This document shows positions 15,792 to 24,256 of a stretch of 38,419 nt of DNA, piece by piece (the stretch's first letter is position 1; every line of letters starts with the position of its first letter). Under the pieces are notes generated by a model, which was given only the letters and a program-made list of their open reading frames with translations, was not told the DNA's origin and did not search any database. This DNA is from Labilibaculum sp032125735 (GTDB lineage: Bacteria > Bacteroidota > Bacteroidia > Bacteroidales > Marinifilaceae): assembly GCA_032125735.1 (NCBI GenBank), contig JAQBBZ010000386.1, forward strand, positions 1 through 38,419. Direction: 5' to 3'. The position numbers and the translations under genes are program-made.

Positions 15792-16958
15792 ATGTTAAAT
15801 ATTGCACTTTTTGGCCCTCCTGGAGCAGGTAAAGGAACTCAATCAAAGATGCTTGTCGAAAAATATAATCTAGCTTATATATCAACGGGAGATATTCTAA
15901 GAAGTGAGATTACAGACGGAACCGAGTTGGGTTTACAGGCAAAAGACATTATAAAAAGAGGAGGACTTGTCCCCGATGAAATTATCGTTCAGATTATGGA
16001 AGAACGAATTCAAACCAATACTGAGGTAAATGGTTTTCTTTTTGATGGATTTCCAAGAACAACTGTACAAGCCTATATTCTTGAAGGATTACTTTTGAAG
16101 CTGAATACTAAACTTGACTGTATGCTAAGTTTAGAAGTTCCTATGGATCAGTTACGTAATCGATTGTTAGAGCGTGCAAAAAAAGAAAATCGATCGGATG
16201 ATACGGATGAAGTTATTAGTGTTCGATTAAAAGAATATGATACTAAAACAGCTCCGGTTGCTAATTTTTACAAGGAGAAAGAAGTTTATCATGGTATTGA
16301 AGGTATGGGAGGTATCGACCAAATTTTTCAGCGATTAACTTCAGTAATTGACCAAACTCTTCAAAAATCATGGATTAATTTGGTTTTATTAGGACCTCCT
16401 GGATCTGGAAAAGGAACGCAAGGAAGGAAATTAGCCGAAAAATTTAATCTCGAGTACATATCAACTGGTCATTTAATGCGTCAAGAAATTAAAAAAGACA
16501 CAGAAATGGGGAAAAGTGCTAGAACCTATATGGAGAAAGGTGATATTGTTCCAGATGAAATAGCCATTCGACTAATTGAAAGACAAATTCGCAAACATCC
16601 TGATGCCAATGGTTTTATTTTCAAAGGATTTCCTCGAACAATTGTCCAGGCATATATATTAGATGGTCTGTTAAGAAAACTTGGTTCAATTGTAACAACA
16701 TCAATCAATTTAGATGTTTCTACACTTGAATCGATTAAACGCTTAACCTATAGGGGGAAAACTCAAGGAAAAAGACTTTATGATGATACAGATATTATAA
16801 TTCATCGATTAGAACAGTTTGAAAAGAGAAGTATAAAAGTATACAACTATTATTCCAAACAAAACAAAATTGAAATGGTAGATGGATTTGGAAATGAAGA
16901 AGATGTCTTTAAACGACTCACAGATGTAATCAATAAATCATTCAAGAAAATTAGATAA
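15792..16958 (+). CDS. Tandem (two-domain) adenylate kinase
   Basis: One 388-residue chain contains two complete adenylate-kinase-like domains, each of the short-lid type. Domain 1 (1-190) has P-loop GPPGAGKGT (8-16), STGDILR with Asp34, DGFPRT with Asp85 and Arg89, and RSDDTD in the lid region; it should interconvert ATP + AMP and 2 ADP. Domain 2 (194-388) has P-loop GPPGSGKGT (201-209) and FPRT (280-283), but STGH (His227 for Asp) and KGFPRT (Lys278 for Asp). Those two aspartates belong to the nucleotide/metal site in ordinary adenylate kinases, so domain 2 may be inactive, altered in substrate, or regulatory. Ordinary bacterial Adk is a single domain of about 190-215 residues. It is bounded by a candidate promoter and a terminator. 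Confidence 0.92.
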   Translation: MLNIALFGPPGAGKGTQSKMLVEKYNLAYISTGDILRSEITDGTELGLQAKDIIKRGGLVPDEIIVQIMEERIQTNTEVNGFLFDGFPRTTVQAYILEGLLLKLNTKLDCMLSLEVPMDQLRNRLLERAKKENRSDDTDEVISVRLKEYDTKTAPVANFYKEKEVYHGIEGMGGIDQIFQRLTSVIDQTLQKSWINLVLLGPPGSGKGTQGRKLAEKFNLEYISTGHLMRQEIKKDTEMGKSARTYMEKGDIVPDEIAIRLIERQIRKHPDANGFIFKGFPRTIVQAYILDGLLRKLGSIVTTSINLDVSTLESIKRLTYRGKTQGKRLYDDTDIIIHRLEQFEKRSIKVYNYYSKQNKIEMVDGFGNEEDVFKRLTDVINKSFKKIR

Positions 16959-16966
16959 TTTGATAG

Positions 16967-17003
16967 AAAACTGGCTTTTACACAAAAAGTCAGTTTTTTT
17001 TTT
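16967..17003 (+). terminator. Terminator of the double adenylate kinase gene
   Basis: A 13-base stem with one mismatch (16967-16979 with 16985-16997) is followed by a long T run, just after the stop at 16958. Confidence 0.8.
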
Positions 17004-17128
17004 ATTTTCTCCTCTAATAATACAATTGAAAGCCTTGACATAGCAATATTGCCCTTTAATCAAATGCAATCTGTTAATAGTCATAAATTCGTTAAAATTG
17101 TAATTAATATAATTGAACGCGGGGAGCA

Positions 17129-18232
17129 ATGTATCTGGAAAATCCAAGTCTTAAAAATATACTTAATTCATTAGAAAATCAGACTTCTTCTGTCAATTCA
17201 CTTGCTTTCATCCTTATTGGCGAAAATGCTAAAATTCCCTTAAATGAATTAGTCGAATCATTAAATCTCAAAAACATTAGGTTTGCTGGTGGTGTTTTCC
17301 CTCAAATAATCCACAACGAAAAAACATCAACTACCGGCGTTGTAATCAAATGGATATCTAATGATTCTATTTCAATTTATTTTGATTCTCCTGAAATTTT
17401 TAGTCGACAAATTTCAGAGTTTGATAGCTCGGTATTTTCAACAGCGTATGTTCTAATATCTGGATTTTGCTCAAATAGTTCAGAGCACTTAAGATCTTTA
17501 TATACCTATTTAGGAAACGATGTTAAATTTATAGGCGGTGGTGCCGGACGCATTAATGAGAATAATGATGGCATTTTAATTAGTAATGATGGAGTTTTTA
17601 AATCAGGAACTATCGTCGTACTAACTAAAAGTAAGGCAACGACGGGTGCTTTACATGGCTGGACAAAACTTTTTGGCCCTTTTATTGCTACAAAAACAGA
17701 AAAAAACTTAATTAAGGAACTTAATTGGGAAAATGCATTTGTAGTTTACCAGCGATTTTTAAAAGAAGCATTGAACATCAATCTTGACAGATCCAATTTC
17801 GCGGAATATTCTAGTCATTACCCATTTGGAATCTATAAAGAGAATAAAGAATATGTTGTAAGAGACCCTATGAAAGTTACTGAAGAGGGTTATTTACAAT
17901 GTGTAGGTAGTATACCCGAGAATTCACTTATCGATTTAATGTCAATGGAAATGGCAGATTTTAAATCAATTCCTGAAAATCTGATTACGCAAAACATTAA
18001 TAAAAAATTAAAAATATCGGATGTGCTAATTTTCAATTGTATATCAAGAGCTAATCATTTAAATAATGATTTCTACATGGAATTATCTAATTTAACAGAT
18101 AAAATTAAAAACAACCAAAGTAAAATGAATTTAGAAGGTGCTCTTTCCATTGGGGAAATATACTCAAGTGGTGAAGGATATCCTGAAATATTAAATAAAT
18201 CTATTGTTATAGGTTTATCATATTTAGATTAG
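17129..18232 (+). CDS. FIST-domain sensory protein
   Basis: A 367-residue soluble protein with the FIST layout: an N-terminal domain at about 20-190 (FIGGGAGRINENNDG at about 131-145) and a C-terminal domain at about 200-345 (VGSIPENSLIDLM). ATTGALHGWTKLFGP joins the two. FIST domains are proposed small-ligand, possibly amino-acid, sensors that act with signalling proteins. No signal peptide or membrane helix is seen, so it should be cytoplasmic. A GGGGAG stretch sits a few bases before the ATG and could serve as a ribosome-binding site. The histidine kinase gene begins 2 bases after the stop, so the two are translated together and probably form a sensor-kinase pair. Confidence 0.85.
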   Translation: MYLENPSLKNILNSLENQTSSVNSLAFILIGENAKIPLNELVESLNLKNIRFAGGVFPQIIHNEKTSTTGVVIKWISNDSISIYFDSPEIFSRQISEFDSSVFSTAYVLISGFCSNSSEHLRSLYTYLGNDVKFIGGGAGRINENNDGILISNDGVFKSGTIVVLTKSKATTGALHGWTKLFGPFIATKTEKNLIKELNWENAFVVYQRFLKEALNINLDRSNFAEYSSHYPFGIYKENKEYVVRDPMKVTEEGYLQCVGSIPENSLIDLMSMEMADFKSIPENLITQNINKKLKISDVLIFNCISRANHLNNDFYMELSNLTDKIKNNQSKMNLEGALSIGEIYSSGEGYPEILNKSIVIGLSYLD

Positions 18233-18233
18233 A

Positions 18234-19946
18234 ATGCTAACAAACGATATCATAAAAGACATTTCATTTCTTTACGAATTATCCTTATCTATTGGACAAT
18301 CATTAGATATGAAGGAGAATTGTAAACGATTTCTAGATACTCTAATGTCATTTAAAAACATCGAATTTGGCGGTGTTTGGATTAAAAATAAGCACATTCC
18401 TTTTTCGAATAATGAACTGGGCTTAAAATCAATTTATTCGCATCCCATTATTAAGCTTAAAACTGACTCAATATGCATTCCTAATTTTATTGACAGCAGT
18501 TTTGAATCTCAAAATTCCTTCTCGTGTATTCTTACACAAGAAATTAGTAGGGAAATTGGATTTAAAGTGAAAGAGGGGGGAGCAATAACCTTCTTTCAAC
18601 TGAAAGAAATTGGATTTTTGGCTCTCTATTCATCATCAGAAAGACGAATTTGGAGTGATATCGATCAAACTAAACTGAAAAATGTAGTCGACAAATTTTC
18701 AGTTTCCATACAGGCATGCATCTCACATGAAATATCCATTCAGGATTTAATAACCATTACTGAAACTAAAAAGGAACTAGAAAAAGCAAAGAAGGAAGCG
18801 GAAGAATCGGAGCAATTAAAATCAGCCTTTCTTTCAAATATTAGTCATGAAATCAGGACTCCAATTAATGCCATAGTTGGATTTTCAAACTTACTTTCGG
18901 ACCAGGAGGTAAATTTTGACCAACGCACCGATTTCGTAAGTCATATTTCAAATAATAGCAAAAAATTATTAAAGCTAATTAATAACCTGATTGATGTTTC
19001 CAAAATGGAAACCAACCAATTAGCAATTCAAAAGGAAGAATTTGTTCTTAATCCAATTATTACAGATCTATTTAAAGTGCATAAAGCGTATCTATCTAAT
19101 AATTGCCAACTTGAACTAAAGCTCATATTACCTGATAATAGCGAACAATTCTTCATCAATTCAGATAAAAACAAAATAATTCAAATTCTTGATAACCTTA
19201 TTGATAATGCAATTAAATTCACTCTAAAAGGAATTATTGAAATAGGGTATTTTATAGAAGATAGAATCCATCCTGTATTCTACATAAAAGATACGGGGAT
19301 TGGTATTTCTTCAGAAAAACAAGATGTTATATTTAATCTATTTAGACAAGGAGAAAACGGTTCCACAAGAAAATTCGAAGGTTCGGGAATAGGTTTAACT
19401 CTTTGTAAAAAAATGGTGCTACTTTTAGATGGTGAAATTTGGTTCGATTCTAAAATTGAAATTGGATCGAATTTTTATTTTAAAGTACATAATTCTGGTC
19501 GCTCAAATCTTAAGTTATTAGGAAATTCGTCCAATCAATATGAAAACCGAATTGAGAAATCAAATATTAAATCAATTGATTATGCCAATCGTAATATACT
19601 AATTGCTGAAGATGTTAAGTCTAATTTCAATTACTTAAATGCAATAATTGAATTAACTGATGCAAATGTAATATGGGCACAAAACGGTAAAGATGCTATC
19701 GATATATGCCAAAAGAATGATCCAAAAATAGATTTGGTGTTGATGGATATGAGAATGCCTGAGATTGGTGGTTTAGATGCCATTAAACAGATTAAAGCTA
19801 ATAACAGTAGTATTCCTGTTATAGTACAAACAGCATTCATCTTTAACAATGAAAAGGAAGAATGTTTTAAGGCTGGTGCCGATGAATTCATTTCAAAGCC
19901 AATTGATCCTCACAAATTAATTGAAGTCTTGCAGAAGTTCCTGTAA
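18234..19946 (+). CDS. Soluble hybrid histidine kinase (GAF-HisKA-HATPase-REC)
   Basis: 570 residues. Residues about 10-165 form a GAF-like sensor domain and about 175-195 a coiled coil. The HisKA domain has the phosphoacceptor His205 in NISHEIRTP. The ATPase has N-box NLIDNAIKFT (321-330), DTGIG (353-357) and GSGIGL (383-388). The C-terminal receiver (about 453-570) has the acidic pocket at 459-460, phosphoacceptor Asp505 in LVLMDMRMPE, and the conserved Lys of SKPIDP. No transmembrane segment is present and the receiver has no output domain after it, so the signal must pass to an unseen partner. Translational coupling to the FIST gene suggests that the FIST protein supplies the input. Confidence 0.93.
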   Translation: MLTNDIIKDISFLYELSLSIGQSLDMKENCKRFLDTLMSFKNIEFGGVWIKNKHIPFSNNELGLKSIYSHPIIKLKTDSICIPNFIDSSFESQNSFSCILTQEISREIGFKVKEGGAITFFQLKEIGFLALYSSSERRIWSDIDQTKLKNVVDKFSVSIQACISHEISIQDLITITETKKELEKAKKEAEESEQLKSAFLSNISHEIRTPINAIVGFSNLLSDQEVNFDQRTDFVSHISNNSKKLLKLINNLIDVSKMETNQLAIQKEEFVLNPIITDLFKVHKAYLSNNCQLELKLILPDNSEQFFINSDKNKIIQILDNLIDNAIKFTLKGIIEIGYFIEDRIHPVFYIKDTGIGISSEKQDVIFNLFRQGENGSTRKFEGSGIGLTLCKKMVLLLDGEIWFDSKIEIGSNFYFKVHNSGRSNLKLLGNSSNQYENRIEKSNIKSIDYANRNILIAEDVKSNFNYLNAIIELTDANVIWAQNGKDAIDICQKNDPKIDLVLMDMRMPEIGGLDAIKQIKANNSSIPVIVQTAFIFNNEKEECFKAGADEFISKPIDPHKLIEVLQKFL

Positions 19947-20120
19947 TTTGAATTCTGCGTATTATTTAGGAAGTAATTCATTTTATTTCAACGCCAATTG
20001 ATCTTTACAATTATTTGCAGCAGAAAAGGTTCCGCTCATCGAAGGTTTACAAAGACTTTTGTGAGAAATCAAAAACATCACTTGTCTTATAATTACTATT
20101 ATGTTAAATAAATAATGTTG

Positions 20121-20152
20121 AAATAAAAGGAAGCCGTAACTTCCTTTTATTT
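20121..20152 (-). terminator. Terminator of the gyrA-TPR unit
   Basis: Perfect 13-base arms (20121-20133 and 20140-20152), 6-base loop. Read on the minus strand it follows the TPR stop by about 10 bases. The A/T-rich outer stem ends in T-rich sequence on both strands, so it may also stop leftover plus-strand transcripts from the kinase gene. Confidence 0.75.
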
Positions 20153-20160
20153 ATAAATAT

Positions 20161-21330
20161 TTACTCCATTCCATCCAACTTAGCTTTAATCAGATTGTAT
20201 TTTTCTAGATAAGCTTCGTTTTCATTTCTAAGTTTGAAATATAATTCTTTCAATGTAATCATTGAATTTTTCTCATCAGGTTGCATTTCAAGAACCTTTT
20301 CGAAATAAGGAATTACAGCTTCGTATTCAGCGTAAACAACTTTAATTGCTTCGTTATACTTTTTAGCATCCAATATTTCATTAGCTATTTTATGATTTTG
20401 GATTGATGAATTAAGTTTTAGTAATCCTAAATTATACTGAGATGTAAAATCCTTTGGATCCAAACTCAATGCTTTAATGTACATTTCTTCAGCCTTTGCA
20501 AATTCCTCTGTTTTTTCAAACAATGTACCTTTTGCACGGTAAAAAGAACCATTCGTTGGATCCAATTCAATTGCTTTGTCTAGATAATCAGCTGCTTTTT
20601 GAGGCTCTCCGCCTAACATGTAATGATTTATCAATTCAACCAACATCCATGAATCATTAGGAAATAGCTCAAATCCTTTATGCAGGTATTTAACTCCTTC
20701 TTCTTTATTTCCAGAATCAGTTAAAACTTTAGATAAATTAGCATAAGTTTTTGCACCTCCATAATTGTACTCAATAGATTGCTTGTAATATTTTGCAGCT
20801 TTCTCTAACTGGTCCGCTTTTTGAGCAGTCATACCTGCATTAAAAATTACAGCTGTGTCAATTGTTGCATTTTCCTTAAACATATCCATTGCTTCAATTT
20901 CCAATACTCTTTCAAAAGCAGATAAAGCACCAGGAAAATCTCCTTTATTGTACAAATTCACCGCCTCATTAGTAAAATCAGGAATCATGTTTGTCATCTG
21001 AGCTTTAATAGACTTAGCCAATTTTCCATCTTCATCTAACTCCATAGTCTTCATATAAGCTTCAAAAGCAATATCAAGTGGATTTTCTGCCAATTTCTTG
21101 TATGCTGGAAGTGGACTTTCAAAGATACCTTGATATACTTTTCCTTTTACAAGATATGCCTTAGCATAAGCCACGCATTTTTCATCCTGAATCCCTTCAT
21201 CAATAGCTTTTTTAGCTTCATCCAACTTACCAGAAGTAAGATAATTTTGGGCTCCAGTCACTTTGCTTTTTTGTGCACTTACACTTGCAACACACATAAG
21301 CATAACTAGAATGAATGATAATTTTCTCAT
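20161..21330 (-). CDS. Secreted tetratricopeptide-repeat protein
   Basis: 389 residues from the ATG at 21330; a TTG two codons upstream is less likely. Signal peptide MRKLSFILVMLMCVASVSAQ. The mature protein is made of TPR units, visible for example at about 150-185 (IFNAGMTAQKADQLEKAAKYY), 190-220, 226-255 and 258-290 (NGSFYRAKGTLFEKTEEF, then FTSQYNLGLLKLNSS). It should be a periplasmic scaffold with no catalytic motif. It lies 103 bases downstream of gyrA on the same strand with its own promoter candidate. The block NAGMTAQKADQLEKAAKYY matches NLGYCAIKLENYAKAEKYF in the TPR protein at 10168 in order and spacing, so the two probably share ancestry. Confidence 0.82.
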   Translation of the reverse strand: MRKLSFILVMLMCVASVSAQKSKVTGAQNYLTSGKLDEAKKAIDEGIQDEKCVAYAKAYLVKGKVYQGIFESPLPAYKKLAENPLDIAFEAYMKTMELDEDGKLAKSIKAQMTNMIPDFTNEAVNLYNKGDFPGALSAFERVLEIEAMDMFKENATIDTAVIFNAGMTAQKADQLEKAAKYYKQSIEYNYGGAKTYANLSKVLTDSGNKEEGVKYLHKGFELFPNDSWMLVELINHYMLGGEPQKAADYLDKAIELDPTNGSFYRAKGTLFEKTEEFAKAEEMYIKALSLDPKDFTSQYNLGLLKLNSSIQNHKIANEILDAKKYNEAIKVVYAEYEAVIPYFEKVLEMQPDEKNSMITLKELYFKLRNENEAYLEKYNLIKAKLDGME

Positions 21331-21362
21331 AATCAATGTTTAGTTTTTATAACAATCTTGAA

Positions 21363-21370
21363 CAAAAATA
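21363..21370 (-). promoter_or_regulatory. Possible -7 box of the TPR gene
   Basis: On the minus strand this reads TATTTTTG, an exact TAnnTTTG, 33 bases before the ATG at 21330. A TTG (21394-21396) lies 23 bases further up, slightly long for the usual spacing. Confidence 0.4.
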
Positions 21371-21433
21371 TATTTTTATTCGATACTTAGGAACAAGATT
21401 ACTTTCTTTATATTTAGTCTAAGTATTTATTAT

Positions 21434-23953
21434 TTAATCCTCTCCTTCTGTTGGTTCCTCGGTGTTTAATTCAATAACTTCATCCGAAGAGTTTAATTCA
21501 GAAACTTCATCTGAAGAGTTTACTTTAGCAACGGCAGCAATTGAATCATTTTTCTTGCTCAAGTTAATCAAACGAACTCCCTGGGTAGCACGTCCCATAA
21601 CTCTTAAGTCGGAAACAGCCATTCTAATTGTGATTCCAGATTTATTGATAATCATTAAATCTTCGTTATCTGTAACATTCTTAATTGCAATTAAATCACC
21701 TGTTTTTTCTGTAATGCTAATGGTTTTAACACCTTTACCACCCCTATTGGTAATTCTATAATCATCAATTTTAGAACGTTTTCCAAAACCGTTTTCAGAT
21801 ACAACAAGAATGTCTTCTTCTCCATTCTCCACACATATCATGCCAACTACCTCGTCGGCCTCGTCTTTCAGAGTAATTCCACGCACTCCAGAAGCTGTTC
21901 TACCCATTGGACGAACCTGACTTTCAGCGAATCGAATTGCTTTTCCTGAACGTCCGGCAATTAAAATTTCATTATTACCATTTGTTAGTTTCGCCTCTAA
22001 TAATTGATCTCCTTCACGAATAGTAATAGCATTCACGCCATTTACTCTAGGACGAGAATATGCTTCCAATGAAGTTTTCTTAATAACCCCTTTTTTGGTA
22101 CAAAGAACAATATTGTTATTATTAATATATTCTTCGTCGCTCAAATTAAGAACATTAATGTAAGCTTTAACCTTATCATCTTGTTCAATATTTAATAAAT
22201 TCTGAATTGCTCTACCTTTAGATTGCTTCGTTCCTTCAGGAATTTCATAAACTTTCAACCAAAAACATTTCCCTTTTTCAGTAAAGAATAACATAGTATT
22301 ATGCATCGTTGCCATAATCATATGCTCTAAGAAATCCTCTTCTCTCGTAACACTTCCTTTGGAACCTACGCCACCTCTATTTTGAGTTTTAAATTCTGAA
22401 AGAGGAGTACGTTTAATATAGCCCATTCTTGAAATGGTAATTACCATTTCTTCATCAGCATAAAAATCTTCTGGATTGAATTCTTCTGAAGCATAAACAA
22501 TATCCGTTCTTCTTTCGTCACCATACTTGGCTTTAACATCCAGAAGTTCTTCCTTTATGATATTCATTCGAATTGATTCGTCATTAAGAATAGAATTCAA
22601 ATAATCAATTAATTTCATCAACTCTTCATATTCCGCATGCAACTTATCTCTTTCAAGACCAGTTAGTTTTTGCAAACGCATATCCAGAATGGCTTTTGCT
22701 TGAAGTTCATCCAACTCAAAGCTAGACATTAAGCCTAATTTTGCCTCTTCTGGTGTTTTTGAGCCTCTAATCAAAGCAATTACCTGATCAATATGATCTA
22801 ATGCTATAATTAAACCTTTTAAAATGTGCGCTTTAGCTTCTGCTTGTCTTAACTCAAATTGAGTTCTACGAACAACAACATCATGCCTATGTTCAACGAA
22901 ATACACGATTAAATCCTTAAGATTTAACATCTTTGGACGACCTTTAACCAACGCAATATTATTAACGCTGAACGAAGTCATCATCGAAGTGTATTTAAAC
23001 AATTTGTTTAAAACAACATTTGCAATTGCATCTCTTTTTAAATCAAAAACGATGCGCATACCATTACGGTCTGATTCATCATTTACGTTTGAAATGCCTT
23101 CTATCTTTTTATCGTTAATTAAGTCTGCTGCTTTGATAATCAACTCAGCCTTATTAACCATATAAGGAATTTCCGTTACAATTATTTTTTCACGACCAGT
23201 ATCTGTCGTTTCTATATTTGTTTTAGAACGAACAACAATACGACCTCTACCCGTCTCAAATGCGTCTCGCACACCTTGATAACCATAAATAGTACCTCCT
23301 GTTGGGAAATCAGGAGCCTTCACTATACTAATTAAATGGTCCATTGAGACATCATTGTCTTCAATGTAAGCAATAATTGCATCTATAACATCAGATAGAT
23401 TGTGAGGCGCCATATTTGTTGCCATACCTACTGCAATACCCGAAGCTCCATTAACCAAAAGATTAGGAATACGAGTAGGAAGAACTGTTGGCTCTTTCAA
23501 TGATTCATCAAAATTGGGAGTCATGTCAACAGTATCCTTTTCAAGATCCGCTAAGATTTCTTCAGCAATTTTTTTCATTCTTGCCTCAGTGTAACGCATA
23601 GCTGCAGGGCTATCACCATCAACTGAACCGAAGTTTCCTTGACCATCAATAAGAGGGTAACGCAAAGACCAAGCTTGAGCCATACGAACCATTGTCATGT
23701 ATACAGAACTATCACCATGAGGATGATACTTACCTAACACTTCACCTACAATTCTAGCTGATTTTTTATAAGGTTTAGTCGAAGTCATACCCAACTCTCC
23801 CATTCCAAATAACACTCTGCGATGAACAGGTTTTAATCCATCCCTAACATCTGGCAAAGCTCTGGAAACAATCACCGACATTGAGTAATCAATGTAGGCT
23901 GATTTCATCTCCTCTTCTATATTAATACGTATAATTCTCTCTCCAGTAGTCAT
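21434..23953 (-). CDS. gyrA: DNA gyrase subunit A
   Basis: Breakage-reunion subunit of gyrase, introducing negative supercoils with GyrB. It has 839 residues. The catalytic Tyr121 sits in AAMRYTEAR. The quinolone-determining region reads HGDSSVYMTMVRMAQ (79-93): Ser82 is the counterpart of E. coli Ser83, and Met86 replaces the acidic residue at E. coli position 87. The C-terminal half has the blades of a beta-pinwheel with a GyrA-box-like QNRGGVGSKG. The final 30 residues are an acidic tail with a short duplicated unit (NSSDEVSEL / NSSDEVIEL). It is divergent from clpC across a 303-base gap. Confidence 0.97.
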   Translation of the reverse strand: MTTGERIIRINIEEEMKSAYIDYSMSVIVSRALPDVRDGLKPVHRRVLFGMGELGMTSTKPYKKSARIVGEVLGKYHPHGDSSVYMTMVRMAQAWSLRYPLIDGQGNFGSVDGDSPAAMRYTEARMKKIAEEILADLEKDTVDMTPNFDESLKEPTVLPTRIPNLLVNGASGIAVGMATNMAPHNLSDVIDAIIAYIEDNDVSMDHLISIVKAPDFPTGGTIYGYQGVRDAFETGRGRIVVRSKTNIETTDTGREKIIVTEIPYMVNKAELIIKAADLINDKKIEGISNVNDESDRNGMRIVFDLKRDAIANVVLNKLFKYTSMMTSFSVNNIALVKGRPKMLNLKDLIVYFVEHRHDVVVRRTQFELRQAEAKAHILKGLIIALDHIDQVIALIRGSKTPEEAKLGLMSSFELDELQAKAILDMRLQKLTGLERDKLHAEYEELMKLIDYLNSILNDESIRMNIIKEELLDVKAKYGDERRTDIVYASEEFNPEDFYADEEMVITISRMGYIKRTPLSEFKTQNRGGVGSKGSVTREEDFLEHMIMATMHNTMLFFTEKGKCFWLKVYEIPEGTKQSKGRAIQNLLNIEQDDKVKAYINVLNLSDEEYINNNNIVLCTKKGVIKKTSLEAYSRPRVNGVNAITIREGDQLLEAKLTNGNNEILIAGRSGKAIRFAESQVRPMGRTASGVRGITLKDEADEVVGMICVENGEEDILVVSENGFGKRSKIDDYRITNRGGKGVKTISITEKTGDLIAIKNVTDNEDLMIINKSGITIRMAVSDLRVMGRATQGVRLINLSKKNDSIAAVAKVNSSDEVSELNSSDEVIELNTEEPTEGED
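21464..21517. repeat. 27-base tandem repeat in the 3' end of gyrA
   Basis: Two adjacent 27-base units (21464-21490 and 21491-21517) agree at 24 positions, with a 5-base start of a third copy. They encode nine residues each of the acidic gyrase tail and keep the frame. Confidence 0.85.
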
Positions 23954-24256
23954 TATATTTCTTTTAAAATTCTAATCATTTATCGGAAATACAAAAGTAA
24001 CAAAATATGTAGATTCTGAGTAAGAATGGAAGCGTTATTTACACATGGATTAAGATAAACATTTAGCCCTTTTAACATTATAGCTTGATTATTAGTTTGA
24101 TTCACAATCCATATCTAATTGAGATGAAAAATTGATAACCATTTTAGGCTTGTTTCTAATTATTTTTCGTTATTTTAATGCTACAATTAAAAAACGTGGA
24201 ATAAATTCTTCGATTGATTTAATATTAGCTTTGTTTAAACTATAAAGACCTACCAT
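23954..24256. promoter_or_regulatory. Divergent gyrA / clpC control region
   Basis: 303 bases without a gene. For gyrA (minus strand) TACTTTTG at 23992-23999 is an exact -7 box 39 bases before the start. For clpC (plus strand) TAGCTTTG at 24226-24233 is an exact -7 box 24 bases before the start. Neither has a clear TTG 19 bases further up. The middle part (about 24010-24190) is A/T-rich, and I see no palindrome such as a CtsR or HrcA (CIRCE) site. Confidence 0.5.
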
